Of a DNA stretch of 64,000 nucleotides, positions 8,460 to 18,881 are shown piece by piece. Position 1 is the stretch's first letter. Every line of letters starts with the position of its first letter. The stretch comes from an uncultured Veillonella sp. GTDB taxonomy: Bacteria; Bacillota; Negativicutes; Veillonellales; Veillonellaceae. The stretch spans positions 54,516 to 118,515 of the forward strand of contig NZ_CALJON010000031.1 in assembly GCF_937981445.1 (NCBI RefSeq). The letters run 5' to 3'. The notes under the pieces were generated by a model. That model was not told the DNA's origin, did not search any database, and worked only from the letters and a program-made list of their open reading frames with translations. A program made the position numbers and the translations under genes.

Positions 8460-8717
8460 ATGGAAAAAGCGATTTTGTTATCAGTTAGCGTATTTAGTGC
8501 ATGTTTCGTAGCAGGTTTAGCAGCATTAGCAGCAGCATTTGGTGATGCTTTTGCAGCAAGTAAAGCTTTTGATGGTATGACTCGTCAACCTGAAATGGCT
8601 GGTAAAATTATGACTAACTTATTCATCGTTATCGGCTTAATCGAAGCGATTCCAATCATTGCTATCGTTATCGCAATCGTACTTGTATTTACTGATACTG
8701 TTGTAGGTAAATTATAA
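8460..8717 (+). CDS. atpE: ATP synthase F0 subunit c
   Basis: An 85-residue two-helix hairpin that forms the rotor ring. The ion-carrying carboxylate is Glu62 in GLIEAIP, followed by Ala63 rather than Ser or Thr, so the Na+ ligand set is not complete and H+ coupling is expected. The loop is RQPE (42-45). Two features stand out. Helix 1 carries Asp29 where other c subunits usually have Gln, Gly or Asn, giving the Asp/Glu pair known from mycobacteria. The usual GxGxGxG packing motif is replaced by Ala22, Ala24, Ala26, Gly28, Ala30. AGGAGG precedes the ATG. Confidence 0.95.
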   Translation: MEKAILLSVSVFSACFVAGLAALAAAFGDAFAASKAFDGMTRQPEMAGKIMTNLFIVIGLIEAIPIIAIVIAIVLVFTDTVVGKL

Positions 8718-8784
8718 TCTGGTTGTTATAAATTGAACAAAACAGGTAAGCAGAATTAATCCATTTTAAGAGGGGGTTACGCCG

Positions 8785-9276
8785 TTGGTAGAAGTAAACG
8801 GTACATTGCTAGTTCAATTTATCAATTTCTTTATTTTGTTTGCGATTTTAGCAAAATTTGCTTTCAAACCTCTACAAAAAATTATGACAGAACGTCGCAA
8901 TAAAATTGAGGGTGATCTTGCAAATGCTCAAGCTACTTTAGAAGCAGCCGAAGCAACAAAAAAAGAGTATGAAGCACAGTTAACTAATGCTCGTAAAGAA
9001 GCACAAGCTATTGTAGAAGCGGCAGCTAAACAAGCGGAAAGCAATACGCAAGCTCAAATTAAAGAATTAAGAGAACAGCTAGTACGCGAAAAAGAAGAAG
9101 CTCGTCTTGATATTGAACGAGAACGAGCAAAAGCATTGCAACAGATACGAGAAGATATGGTTACGCTTTCCGTAGCTGTGGCAGGTAAAATTGTAGCCAA
9201 AAATCTTGATAGTCAAGCTAATATGGATTTGATTAAAGATGCAATCTCCAAGCTTGATAGTAAAGCGATAGGGTGA
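8785..9276 (+). CDS. atpF: ATP synthase F0 subunit b
   Basis: A 163-residue stator stalk protein with one N-terminal membrane helix (FINFFILFAILAKFAF) and a long charged coiled coil. The start is a TTG at 8785, eight bases after AGGGGGT. The first in-frame ATG lies after the membrane helix (MTERRN), so TTG is needed to keep the anchor. It ends four bases before atpH. Confidence 0.93.
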   Translation: MVEVNGTLLVQFINFFILFAILAKFAFKPLQKIMTERRNKIEGDLANAQATLEAAEATKKEYEAQLTNARKEAQAIVEAAAKQAESNTQAQIKELREQLVREKEEARLDIERERAKALQQIREDMVTLSVAVAGKIVAKNLDSQANMDLIKDAISKLDSKAIG

Positions 9277-9280
9277 TGGT

Positions 9281-9847
9281 ATGAGTGTAGACATTGTAAC
9301 AGATAAATACAGTACCGCTATCTTTGAATTGGCACAAGAAGGCAACGTTCTTGAAGAGATGGAAAAAGATCTCACTTATGTAAAGGATGTTATGGATACG
9401 CAGCCGGAACTCGGCACATTATTATTGTACCCAGCCTTAGAAACACAAGCAAAATGTGATGTGATGACCAAAATCTTTGGCCAATCCATCAGTGCCTTGG
9501 CTCTTAACTTTTTGTTAGTCATGGTTACTCGTGGTCGTATGCGCTATATTGTGTCTACTATTAAAGAATTTATCATTAAAGCTCGTGAAGCTCGCGGCAT
9601 TTTCGCTGCTACGGTAACAGTAAGCGAACCAATGCCTGATGAAATTTATAGTAGCTTAGCTGACAAGTTAAAAGCTGTTACAGGCAAACAGTACATTTTT
9701 GATATTAAAGTGGATCCTACGATTGTAGGTGGCATTATTCTTCAGATTGGTGATACTCGTATTGATGCGAGTGTAACGCGTCGTTTAGAAGATTTGAAGA
9801 AACACTTGCTTACAACAGGTGCAACTGAGATTGGGGTGAATGGTTAA
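9281..9847 (+). CDS. atpH: ATP synthase F1 subunit delta
   Basis: A 188-residue stator protein linking subunit b to the alpha/beta head. The N-terminal helical bundle ([13 protein letters not shown]) and the C-terminal part ([20 protein letters not shown]) are typical of the family. It sits in the fixed b-delta-alpha order, two bases before atpA. Confidence 0.93.
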   Translation: MSVDIVTDKYSTAIFELAQEGNVLEEMEKDLTYVKDVMDTQPELGTLLLYPALETQAKCDVMTKIFGQSISALALNFLLVMVTRGRMRYIVSTIKEFIIKAREARGIFAATVTVSEPMPDEIYSSLADKLKAVTGKQYIFDIKVDPTIVGGIILQIGDTRIDASVTRRLEDLKKHLLTTGATEIGVNG

Positions 9848-9849
9848 GT

Positions 9850-11385
9850 ATGAAAATGAAGCCTGAAGAAATTACTGCCATAATTAAACAGCAGATTCAG
9901 GACTATAATGTGGAACTTAACGTTGATGATGTGGGTAAAGTTCTCGAAGTAGGGGACGGTATTGCCCATATTTACGGTCTTGAAAAAGCCATGGCTGGTG
10001 AATTATTGGAATTGCCACATGGTGTATATGGTATGGTACTCAACCTTGAATTAGACAATGTTGGTGCCGTACTTTTAGGTGATGACTTCTTAATTAAAGA
10101 AGGCGACCAAGTACGTCGTACTGGTCGTATCATGCAGGTTCCAGTAGGTGATGAACTTATTGGCCGCGTAGTTAATGCGTTGGGGCAGCCTATTGATGGC
10201 AAAGGCGATATTAAAGCGGAAGGGTATCGTCCAGTTGAATTCCCAGCACCAGGCATTGCGGACCGCAAATCTGTATTTGAGCCATTACAAACAGGGTTAA
10301 AAGCAATTGACGCGATGGTACCAATTGGCCGTGGTCAACGTGAGCTTATCATTGGTGACCGTGGTACTGGTAAATCCGCTATTGCTATCGATACAATCTT
10401 GAACCAAAAAGGACAAGATGTAATTTGTATTTACGTAGCTATTGGTCAGAAAGAATCTACTGTAGCACGTGTAGTACAAAAATTAGAAGAAGCTGGTGCG
10501 ATGGATTATACTATCGTTGTATCTGCAGGGGCTTCTGAAGGTGCACCTATGCAGTACTTAGCACCATACTCTGGGGTTGCTATGGGCGAACATTTTATGT
10601 ATCAAGGCAAACATGTACTTTGCGTATATGATGACTTGACTAAGCAAGCCGCAGCATATCGTGCTATGAGTCTATTGCTTCGCCGTCCACCAGGACGTGA
10701 AGCGTATCCAGGGGACGTATTCTACTTACATTCCCGTTTACTAGAACGTGCTGCTAAATTATCTGATGAATTAGGTGGCGGTTCTATCACAGCATTACCT
10801 ATCATTGAAACACAGGCTGGTGACGTATCTGCCTATATTCCGACAAATGTAATTTCCATTACAGATGGTCAGATTTTCTTGGGCACTGATATGTTCTACT
10901 CTGGCGTTCGTCCAGCTGTTGACGTTGGCCTTTCTGTATCTCGTGTAGGTGGTAGTGCACAGATTAAAGCGATGAAACAAGTTGCTGGTAAGCTTCGTCT
11001 TGACCTTGCACAATATCGTGAATTGGCGGCATTCGCTCAATTTGGTTCTGATCTTGATAAATCTACTAAAGCACAGCTTGACCGTGGCGAACGCTTAACA
11101 GAAATGTTAAAACAACCACAATATTCTCCTTTAAAAGTTGAAGAACAAGTTGTTTGCTTATATGCAGGTATTAATGGATACTTAGCTTCTATTGAAGTGG
11201 CTGATGTATCTGAGTTCCAAAATGCTTTATTACGCTATATTCATAGTAATCATGGCGATATTTTAACTGACATTGCTACGGCTAAAAAATTAGAAGAAGC
11301 AACGGAAGAAAAATTGAAACAAGCTATTAAGGAATGTATCGAATCATTTGGGGATTCCCATCACTTGATTTCAGAGGAGGCGTAG
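9850..11385 (+). CDS. atpA: ATP synthase F1 subunit alpha
   Basis: The non-catalytic nucleotide-binding subunit of F1, 511 residues. The P-loop is [15 protein letters not shown], preceded by ELIIGDRG; other family stretches are [11 protein letters not shown], the [19 protein letters not shown] segment and the arginine-finger region [14 protein letters not shown]. The start ATG at 9850 follows GGGGTGAATGG. Gene order and tight spacing show co-transcription with the other atp genes. Confidence 0.96.
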   Translation: MKMKPEEITAIIKQQIQDYNVELNVDDVGKVLEVGDGIAHIYGLEKAMAGELLELPHGVYGMVLNLELDNVGAVLLGDDFLIKEGDQVRRTGRIMQVPVGDELIGRVVNALGQPIDGKGDIKAEGYRPVEFPAPGIADRKSVFEPLQTGLKAIDAMVPIGRGQRELIIGDRGTGKSAIAIDTILNQKGQDVICIYVAIGQKESTVARVVQKLEEAGAMDYTIVVSAGASEGAPMQYLAPYSGVAMGEHFMYQGKHVLCVYDDLTKQAAAYRAMSLLLRRPPGREAYPGDVFYLHSRLLERAAKLSDELGGGSITALPIIETQAGDVSAYIPTNVISITDGQIFLGTDMFYSGVRPAVDVGLSVSRVGGSAQIKAMKQVAGKLRLDLAQYRELAAFAQFGSDLDKSTKAQLDRGERLTEMLKQPQYSPLKVEEQVVCLYAGINGYLASIEVADVSEFQNALLRYIHSNHGDILTDIATAKKLEEATEEKLKQAIKECIESFGDSHHLISEEA

Positions 11386-11388
11386 TTA

Positions 11389-12255
11389 ATGGCCAGTGCA
11401 CAGGATTTACGTAAGCGTATAAAAAGTATACGAAATACGCAGCAGATTACTAAGGCCATGAAAATGGTAGCCTCTGCCCGATTGCGCCGTGCACAAACAA
11501 AAGCAAAATCTACGGAGCCTTATGCAGAAAAATTAGGCCAAATCCTAAATAATGTAGCTGGCAGTCTTAATACAGCTGAATTGACAGCCTATCCTCTTAT
11601 GGAAGTAAGAGAAGTACAGCGTACAGCCTACATTCTTATAGGTGCTGATAAAGGCCTAGCAGGTGCATATACTAGTAACCTGATTAAATATTTTACTCGT
11701 CTAGTTGCTGAAGAAGAGCGCACTAGTTACGAAGTAATTTCGGTAGGACGTAAGCCATTAGAACATTTGACTCATCAAAAACATGCTATTGCTGAGTCCT
11801 ACTATGGCTTCTCTGATAAGCCAGAATATAGTCATGCACAACGGATTGTAAGCGATGCTACAAAGCTTTTCCTTGAAGGAAAAGTGGATAAAGTAGTGAT
11901 GGTATATACACATTTCGTGAACTCTTTAACACAAACTGTTCGCAGTGTAGATTTACTACCCGTAACAAGTCCTGAACAAGACGATTCAAAAATGCAAGAG
12001 ATGTATTACTATGAACCTAGTGCAAAAGCAATTTATAGTGAACTCTTGCCAAAATATTTAGAGATTACAGTATATAATGCATTGTTGCAGGCCTCCGCTA
12101 GTGAGCTTGGTGCTCGTATGACGGCCATGACCTCCGCAACGGATAATGCAGGTGAACTGATTAGTACCCTTAATTTGGAATACAATAAATTACGACAAGC
12201 TGGCATTACTAATGAAATTTCTGAAATTGTCGGCGGCGCTAATGCCTTGCAATAG
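11389..12255 (+). CDS. atpG: ATP synthase F1 subunit gamma
   Basis: The central rotor shaft of F1, 288 residues. The N-terminal helix LRKRIKSIRNTQQITKAMKMVA and the C-terminal helix MTAMTSATDNAGELISTLNL that form the coiled coil are both present, with the Rossmann-like middle domain between. It starts three bases after atpA; AGAGGAGG lies inside the end of atpA. Confidence 0.95.
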   Translation: MASAQDLRKRIKSIRNTQQITKAMKMVASARLRRAQTKAKSTEPYAEKLGQILNNVAGSLNTAELTAYPLMEVREVQRTAYILIGADKGLAGAYTSNLIKYFTRLVAEEERTSYEVISVGRKPLEHLTHQKHAIAESYYGFSDKPEYSHAQRIVSDATKLFLEGKVDKVVMVYTHFVNSLTQTVRSVDLLPVTSPEQDDSKMQEMYYYEPSAKAIYSELLPKYLEITVYNALLQASASELGARMTAMTSATDNAGELISTLNLEYNKLRQAGITNEISEIVGGANALQ

Positions 12256-12286
12256 GCAGAACTATAAAGGAGGAGAGACCTCTTAA

Positions 12287-13711
<1,425 letters not shown>

Positions 13712-13714
13712 TTC

Positions 13715-14149
13715 ATGAGTAGCGAAAGCAAAATCCATTTAAATGTGATTACTCCTGATAGCACCATATTCTCTGGCGATGCTAAATTCGTAGTAGTGCG
13801 CTCTAAAGCGGGTGAACTTGGTATTTTGCCAAGACATGCTAATTTAGTGGCTGCATTAGATGTGGGACAACTTCGCGTGGATACTTTGGATGGTGAACAA
13901 CTATTCTTTGCTAATTTTGGTGGTTTTATGGATGTAACACCAACTGAAATTAACATTGTAACTCCTAATTGCGAATTGCCTGGCGAAATTGACGAAGAAC
14001 GAGCAAAACGCGCTAAAGAGCGTGCAGAAGAACGCTTACAAAGTCATCATGATGATGTTGATTTTGATCGAGCTCGTCTTGCTTTAGAACGTGCCCTCTT
14101 ACGTATTGAGGTAAAAAAAGGCCTTAAAAAAGGTATAAAAGACGAATAA
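13715..14149 (+). CDS. atpC: ATP synthase F1 subunit epsilon
   Basis: A 144-residue protein with the N-terminal beta sandwich (HLNVITPDSTIFSGDA, GELGILPRHANLVAAL) and a C-terminal helical hairpin (ERAKRAKERAEERL onwards) that can inhibit ATP hydrolysis. It is the last gene of the operon, three bases after atpD, and a strong terminator follows. Confidence 0.95.
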   Translation: MSSESKIHLNVITPDSTIFSGDAKFVVVRSKAGELGILPRHANLVAALDVGQLRVDTLDGEQLFFANFGGFMDVTPTEINIVTPNCELPGEIDEERAKRAKERAEERLQSHHDDVDFDRARLALERALLRIEVKKGLKKGIKDE

Positions 14150-14190
14150 TTATTAAGTGAGTTTACGAATCGAGTAAATTTACTTATAGA

Positions 14191-14219
14191 AGGACTGCAT
14201 TATTGCAGTCCTTTTTTCT
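14191..14219 (+). terminator. Terminator of the ATP synthase operon
   Basis: A perfect 9-bp stem AGGACTGCA / TGCAGTCCT with a four-base loop, then a T run. Confidence 0.92.
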
Positions 14220-14575
14220 TTATAAATGAAAAATAATGAGAATAAAACATAGTAAATATTTATACAAATAGCTAGGATACATTTGGTTTTATAATTTTAG
14301 GTTTTATTTGATACAATCGCAGGTCAAAATGCATCATAATTCAAATATACGTAGTAAATAAATTGTCTATTGATATTACACATGAATATAGTTGTTCTTA
14401 TTATTTAGTTATAGTTTGAAACTATAACAACGAAGAGTTCTTTTAATATTTTAGATTGTTTACAAGTTTAAATCATAGGATTTGATGGGAATCTATAGGA
14501 ATTATGATCTGTTGGTACTTAATGATGGATTATAGTTTTTGAGTCTCTTGAGAATGGACGTGAGTTAAATCGCTG
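14220..14575 (+). other. AT-rich gene-free spacer with a long palindrome
   Basis: No gene or RNA is recognised. The only distinct element is a 21-bp palindrome at 14409-14429, listed separately. Confidence 0.6.
14409..14429. promoter_or_regulatory. Perfect 21-bp palindrome, possible operator
   Basis: Arms GTTATAGTTT and AAACTATAAC flank a single central G with no mismatch. It is about 170 bp upstream of the metA leader promoter, too far to be an ordinary repressor site for it. No T run follows, so it is not a terminator. The binding protein is unknown. Confidence 0.35.
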
Positions 14576-14604
14576 TTGACACTTTCTTGCCACATTGGTA
14601 TAGT
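14576..14604 (+). promoter_or_regulatory. Promoter of the T-box/metA/metY unit
   Basis: A perfect -35 TTGACA (14576-14581), a 17-bp spacer and TATAGT (14599-14604). Transcription would start near 14611 and run into the T-box leader. Confidence 0.8.
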
Positions 14605-14639
14605 AACAACATCAAATACATCACATGGTATTTGAGATT

Positions 14640-14946
14640 TCATAATTATATATAGAACAGACGATGAAAAGATAAGTACTCGTAGGGTATTGTTACAGAG
14701 AGTCCCGTTAGGTGAAAGGGGATACAAGGGAATACGACGAAGATGGTCTTGGAGTCACCGAGGTGGAATGCGAAAGCTTTAGTCTCGGCGGATGCAACCG
14801 TTATAATGCCACAGTATAAACTTATTTAATTTAAACAATGTATAAGTCGTACTGGTTGAGGAGTATATTGTGAAATATACTTAAATCAAGGTGGTAACAC
14901 GTTATCTAACGTCCTTGTTCACGAGAGTGAATGAGGCGTTTTTTAT
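14640..14946 (+). ncRNA. Methionine T-box leader (tRNA-sensing riboswitch)
   Basis: Senses uncharged tRNA-Met and allows read-through into metA when methionine is scarce. Stem I elements are AGTA, the GAGAG motif, GGTGAAA and the specifier loop GAAG-ATG-G with specifier codon ATG at 14743-14745. The T-box sequence AAGGTGGTAACACG (14888-14901) contains TGGT, which pairs with an NCCA end whose discriminator base is A. The competing terminator has arms AACGTCC..TTGTTCAC and GTGAATGAGGCGTT (14908-14940) with a GAGA loop, then a T run. Stem limits are by eye; the upstream border is approximate. Confidence 0.9.
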
Positions 14947-15061
14947 ATATTGTTGCAGGAGGGGATAGAGAGGTATTGAGAGATTAGAGAGCGGTAAGAA
15001 TTAGGGGATGAGAGAGTTTTCAAGTTGAAAAATAGACAATATGATATCGGGAGGTGGTAAG

Positions 15062-16000
15062 ATGCCTATTACAGTGGTAAAGGATTTACCAGCCATAGGA
15101 AAGTTAGCGGAAGAAAATATATTCGTTATGGATTCTGTTCGAGCTGAAACACAGGATATTCGGCCACTACAGATTCTAATCGTAAATTTAATGCCCACTA
15201 AGGAGACTACAGAAACGCAACTGCTTAGGGCCTTAAGCAATACGCCATTGCAATTAGACATAACCTTACTGCACATGGCAACACATAAGGCTGTTAATAC
15301 ATCAGAAGAGCATTTAACTTCTTTTTATAGGACCTTTGAGGACATTAAAGAAAAATTCTTTGACGGCATGATAATAACGGGGGCGCCTGTAGAACTAATG
15401 CCTTTTGAAGAAGTAAATTATTGGTCAGAACTTGTTGAAATTATGGAGTGGAGTAAAACACATGTATATTCAACATTATACATTTGTTGGGGGGCTCAAG
15501 CCGGTATTTATTACCATTTTGGAATTGACAAGGAATTATTACCAAAGAAACTATTCGGCGTATTTGAAAATGAAGTGCATAACTCACGACCTATGTTGTT
15601 AAGGGGGATGGATGAAATTTTCTATATGCCGCATTCAAGACATACAACAGTAAGTAGTGATTTGATTAAAGCTAATGAGAAGCTGGAAATTTTGGCTGAT
15701 TCTAAACAAACAGGGGCGTCAGTTGTACGAAGTTTAGATAATAAACACATTTTTGTATTCGGCCATTCTGAATATGATCGTGATACATTGCAAAAAGAGT
15801 ATGAGCGAGATGTGGCCTTGGGGTTAGAGATTGATGTGCCAGAACATTATTATCCTGATGATGATCCAGCGAAGGAACCTATTGTTAGGTGGCGTTCTAC
15901 AGGTACTTTGTTATTTACTAACTGGTTAAATTATTATGTGTACCAGGAAACACCATATATTATTGAACAAATAAAAAAGATGAAAACACATATTAAATAG
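15062..16000 (+). CDS. metA: Homoserine O-acyltransferase (MetA), predicted acetyl-CoA user
   Basis: Activates homoserine for methionine synthesis. The 312-residue protein has the MetA fold of the class I amidotransferase type: nucleophile Cys142 in [21 protein letters not shown] and FGHSEYD. Residue 111, which separates succinyl- from acetyl-users in this family, is Glu (TGAPVELM), as in the Bacillus cereus acetyltransferase; E. coli has Gly. Acetyl-CoA is therefore the likely donor even though the family is often named succinyltransferase. The ATG at 15062 was chosen because GGGAGGTGG lies just upstream; an ATG at 15041 precedes that site. It is controlled by the T-box leader and followed by metY. 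Confidence 0.93.
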   Translation: MPITVVKDLPAIGKLAEENIFVMDSVRAETQDIRPLQILIVNLMPTKETTETQLLRALSNTPLQLDITLLHMATHKAVNTSEEHLTSFYRTFEDIKEKFFDGMIITGAPVELMPFEEVNYWSELVEIMEWSKTHVYSTLYICWGAQAGIYYHFGIDKELLPKKLFGVFENEVHNSRPMLLRGMDEIFYMPHSRHTTVSSDLIKANEKLEILADSKQTGASVVRSLDNKHIFVFGHSEYDRDTLQKEYERDVALGLEIDVPEHYYPDDDPAKEPIVRWRSTGTLLFTNWLNYYVYQETPYIIEQIKKMKTHIK

Positions 16001-16039
16001 GTGTGAGAAGCCTATTTGAGAAAAAGGAGAGATTTTATT

Positions 16040-17317
16040 ATGAGCAACAACAAACAGTACAAATTCGAAACAATTCAATTACATGAAGGTCAAGTAATCG
16101 ATGAAACAGGGGCACGTGCTGTGCCAATTCATCAAACAACTAGTTATGTATTTAAAGATGCACAGCAAGCTGCTGATCGTTTTGCACTTCGCGATGCAGG
16201 CGGTATTTACTCTCGTCTTGGCACACCGACTAATGATGTATTAGAAAAACGTGTAGCTGCTCTTGAAGGCGGTGCAGGTGCCTTGTCGGTGGGATCTGGG
16301 TCTGCTGCGATTACCTATGCTATTGAAAATGTAGCCGGCGCTGGGGACAATATTATTGCTGCATCTACATTATATGGTGGTACTTACAATTTATTTAGTG
16401 CAACTTTACCACGTTTTGGTATTACTACTAAATTCGTAGATCCTGATGATTTAACTGCTTTTGAAAAAGCCATTGATGATAAAACGAAAGCTATTTATAT
16501 CGAATCTATTGGTAATCCTAATATTAACTTAATTGATATTCAAGCTGTAGCTGATATTGCTCATAAACATGGAATCATTCTTATCGTAGATAATACATTT
16601 GGTACACCATATCTTATCCGTCCTTTTGAACATGGTGCAGATGTCGTGGTACACTCAGCTACTAAATTCTTAGGTGGTCATGGCACAACTATTGCTGGTG
16701 TAATTGTAGAAAGTGGCAAGTTTGATTACAAGGCCAGTGGGCGCTATCCTGATTTTGTAGCTGGCGATATTCACTACAATGGTCTTGTCTATGGTGATTT
16801 ACCAATTCCATTTACTGTAAAGGTGCGGGCACAATTACTTCGCGATACAGGGGCTGCGTTAACACCATTGGCGGCTTGGCTCATTCTTCAAGGCATTGAA
16901 ACCTTGTCTCTTCGTGTAGAACGTCATGTAGAGAATACACGTAAAATTATTGATTTCTTAGTCAATCATCCTAAAGTTGCTTGGGTTAATTATCCCGAAC
17001 TTAAGGATAGCAAATATAAAGCCTTAGCTGATAAGTATTATCCTAAAGGGGTAGGCTCTATTTTTACTTTCGGTATTAAGGGTGGTAAAGAAGAAGGCAT
17101 TAAATTTGTTGATGCCCTACAAATTTTCTCTAATTTAGCTAATGTAGGGGATGCTAAATCCTTGGTAATTCATCCATCTAGCACCACCCATGCACAACTT
17201 AATGAAGACGAGCAAAAGGCAGCTGGTGTAAGCCCAGATATGATTCGTGTTTCTGTGGGGATTGAAAATGTGGAGGACTTAATCGATGATTTGGAACAAG
17301 CTTTGGAACACGTATAA
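16040..17317 (+). CDS. metY: O-acetylhomoserine sulfhydrylase
   Basis: A PLP enzyme that converts O-acetylhomoserine and sulfide (or methanethiol) to homocysteine (or methionine). The 425-residue protein has the Cys/Met-metabolism PLP fold: the start [15 protein letters not shown]-like [20 protein letters not shown], the aspartate in [14 protein letters not shown] and the PLP lysine in [14 protein letters not shown]. Its length and the conserved N-terminus fit MetY rather than the shorter MetB/MetC. AAGGAGA precedes the ATG at 16040; a TTG at 16016 is unlikely. It follows metA by 39 bp, and the pair matches the predicted acetyl specificity of MetA. Confidence 0.94.
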   Translation: MSNNKQYKFETIQLHEGQVIDETGARAVPIHQTTSYVFKDAQQAADRFALRDAGGIYSRLGTPTNDVLEKRVAALEGGAGALSVGSGSAAITYAIENVAGAGDNIIAASTLYGGTYNLFSATLPRFGITTKFVDPDDLTAFEKAIDDKTKAIYIESIGNPNINLIDIQAVADIAHKHGIILIVDNTFGTPYLIRPFEHGADVVVHSATKFLGGHGTTIAGVIVESGKFDYKASGRYPDFVAGDIHYNGLVYGDLPIPFTVKVRAQLLRDTGAALTPLAAWLILQGIETLSLRVERHVENTRKIIDFLVNHPKVAWVNYPELKDSKYKALADKYYPKGVGSIFTFGIKGGKEEGIKFVDALQIFSNLANVGDAKSLVIHPSSTTHAQLNEDEQKAAGVSPDMIRVSVGIENVEDLIDDLEQALEHV

Positions 17318-17420
17318 AAACATAGCCGCCCATGCGACACCTTATACCTATCCAGAATATTGGTGGTATTAATCTAGAGAATTTTCTAAATTAATACGAA
17401 AACTCTCTCCTTAACATAGA

Positions 17421-17475
17421 CAAAGAGACTCTGATTGAAGCGTAATGGCTTTGATTAGAGTCTCTTTGCTTTTTT
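17421..17475 (+). terminator. Terminator of the metA-metY operon
   Basis: CAAAGAGACTCT (17421-17432) pairs perfectly with AGAGTCTCTTTG (17457-17468); the stem can extend inward through GATT/GATT neighbours, and a T run follows. Confidence 0.92.
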
Positions 17476-17489
17476 AGCTGATTTTGCTC

Positions 17490-17520
17490 TTGACTTAGAG
17501 TTCACTTCAGGCCGTATACT
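17490..17520 (+). promoter_or_regulatory. MerR-type promoter with 19-bp spacer and internal operator
   Basis: TTGACT (17490-17495) and TATACT (17515-17520) are separated by 19 bp, the elongated spacing typical of promoters twisted by MerR-family activators. The spacer holds CTTAGAGTTCACTTCAGG (17494-17511), which resembles the operators of AdhR/NmlR-like regulators. The MerR gene itself lies downstream, so autoregulation is likely. Confidence 0.7.
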
Positions 17521-17597
17521 AATAATAGTAATATGGATATTCTAATAATAGTACTATGCGTATTCTAATAATAGGCATATAGATATACTAAGAAGAG
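17515..17597 (+). repeat. 23-bp tandem repeat that repeats the -10 hexamer
   Basis: About 3.6 copies with an exact 23-bp period start at 17515, 17538, 17561 and 17584. Each begins with a -10-like hexamer (TATACT, TATTCT, TATTCT, TATACT). Only the first is paired with the MerR-type -35 box and operator. Together with the terminator and promoter this accounts for most of the gene-free stretch from 17318 to 17662. Confidence 0.75.
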
Positions 17598-17662
17598 AAC
17601 TTAATACATAAGGATAGTAACATATATACGTGCATTTTTATAAAATGAAAGTTGGTGCAAGG

Positions 17663-18067
17663 ATGACTATAAAAGAAGTAGCAGAAAAATTTGATCTTAC
17701 AACTGATACACTCCGTTATTATGAGCGCATCGGTTTAATTCCAGAAGTGCCTCGTACAGCATCGGGCATTCGTGATTTTGATGAAGTGACTATCAAATGG
17801 GTGGAGTTTGTGCTTTGCTTTAAAAAAGCAGGCGTACCTTTGGAAGGCATTATAGAGTATGTAAAATTAGCTTTACAAGGAGCAGGTACTGAACCAGCAC
17901 GCCGTGAAATTTTAGTAGAAACTCGTGAAAATTTACGTGAAAAGCTCGAAGAAATTAAAGAATGCTTGGCCTTATTAGATTATAAAATTGATACAGTCTA
18001 TAAAGATTGCAATGTAGCAACAGCTCAATTAGTAGAGGATTGGAAGTCTAAGAATACAAATAAATAA
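17663..18067 (+). CDS. MerR family transcriptional regulator (AdhR/NmlR-like)
   Basis: A 134-residue DNA-binding protein: winged helix-turn-helix (MTIKEVAEKFDLTTDTLRYY, then ERIGLIPEVPRTASGIRDF), linker, and a dimerisation helix (ENLREKLEEIKECLALLDYK). This layout fits the small MerR regulators that respond to aldehydes or electrophiles; two cysteines (one in the FVLCFKKAGVP segment, one near the end at YKDC) could be sensors, which is an inference. The ATG at 17663 gives the canonical N-terminus; an ATG at 17645 and a GTG at 17630 are upstream in frame. No target enzyme lies next to it, so besides itself its targets are unknown. Confidence 0.85.
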   Translation: MTIKEVAEKFDLTTDTLRYYERIGLIPEVPRTASGIRDFDEVTIKWVEFVLCFKKAGVPLEGIIEYVKLALQGAGTEPARREILVETRENLREKLEEIKECLALLDYKIDTVYKDCNVATAQLVEDWKSKNTNK

Positions 18068-18138
18068 TTCGAAGACATACGGCTCAATAAATTAAAACCC
18101 TAAGAGGATAAACAGGTAATAAATAACAATTAAAATAA

Positions 18139-18199
18139 TAATTAGCAAATAGCAAATAGCAAATAACAAATAACAAATAACAAATAACAAATAACAATC
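18139..18199 (+). repeat. 7-bp tandem repeat (AAATAAC/AAATAGC)
   Basis: About eight nearly perfect copies of a 7-bp unit run directly into the following terminator stem. The unit resembles the ACAAATAAATAA at the end of the MerR gene. Confidence 0.85.
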
Positions 18200-18242
18200 C
18201 CCTACTATTAGACCAACAATCTAAAGAGTAGGGGATTTTATT
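18196..18242 (+). terminator. Terminator between the converging MerR and HxlR genes
   Basis: AATCCCCTACT (18196-18206) pairs with AGTAGGGGATT (18227-18237), followed by TTATTTT. It may work weakly on the - strand too. Confidence 0.85.
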
Positions 18243-18285
18243 TTAACATATGAGTACTAGTATATTATTTGTATAGTATTGTATA

Positions 18286-18732
18286 TTATTTTAAAGCTTT
18301 ACTAGTGGAAGCCGTTGGGTTCTGCCCCTCCAGATTGTTATCGCTATGACTAGGGAGTGTATTGCGAAGGCCATTGTCATTAGGGGCTATGACTTCAATA
18401 ATTTCACCAGCTTGACGGCGTTCTTCGATTAACGTAGAACCCCAATCGGACATATCCTCTAAGATATGGCGTAGGCTTAAGCCGCGCTCGGTTAAGCTAT
18501 ACTCTACGCGAGGCGGTACTTCCTTATATACTTTTCGGCTAATTATGCCAGCTTTTTCTAAATCGCGCAACTGTAGGGTTAGCATGCGTTGAGAAATGCC
18601 CGGCATGCGCCGTTTTAATTCACCAGTTCGCAAGGTACCATCGCCTAGATGACAGAGGATGAGTAATTTCCATTTGCCACTTAAAATTTCAAGAGTGGCA
18701 TCAATGGCTAGATGATATAGATTTCGCAACAT
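18286..18732 (-). CDS. HxlR family transcriptional regulator
   Basis: A 148-residue winged-helix protein with the HxlR signature: ILSGKWKLLILCHLGDGTLR, ELKRRMPGISQRMLTLQLRDLE, GIISRKVYKEVPPRVEYSLTERG. Members usually repress or activate a divergent oxidoreductase gene in response to redox or aldehyde stress. The ATG ending at 18732 was chosen because AAGGAGGTGAAC lies directly upstream; the longer frame begins before that site. The N-terminal region lacks the usual conserved cysteine of HypR-type members. It is divergent from a flavin reductase gene, the likely target. Confidence 0.9.
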   Translation of the reverse strand: MLRNLYHLAIDATLEILSGKWKLLILCHLGDGTLRTGELKRRMPGISQRMLTLQLRDLEKAGIISRKVYKEVPPRVEYSLTERGLSLRHILEDMSDWGSTLIEERRQAGEIIEVIAPNDNGLRNTLPSHSDNNLEGQNPTASTSKALK

Positions 18733-18770
18733 GTTCACCTCCTTAAAAAGCATTGAAATTACTTAATTGT

Positions 18771-18782
18771 AACAAATTTGTT
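18771..18782. promoter_or_regulatory. Palindrome between HxlR and flavin reductase genes, likely operator
   Basis: AACAAATTTGTT is a perfect 12-bp palindrome in the intergenic region between divergent genes, 39 bp before the HxlR start and about 50 bp before a TATAAT at 18830-18835 that could serve the flavin reductase gene. It is the natural site for the HxlR protein. Confidence 0.5.
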
Positions 18783-18881
18783 CCTATAGTAAAAAAATGT
18801 GCCGTCTTTTCAGGTTTATATATCTCTTTTATAATAGCATGTGTAAAGGACTTGATTCAAATTTGAGAAAGGATGATAGAT

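Noticed and set aside
8460..8717. Sodium-dependent ATP synthase
   Set aside because: Ala63 follows the carboxylate instead of Ser or Thr, and Gln is replaced by Asp29, so the Na+ ligand set is incomplete.
9079..9375. A 98-residue - strand frame in atpF/atpH
   Set aside because: It is antisense to two certain genes; coding signals belong to the + strand.
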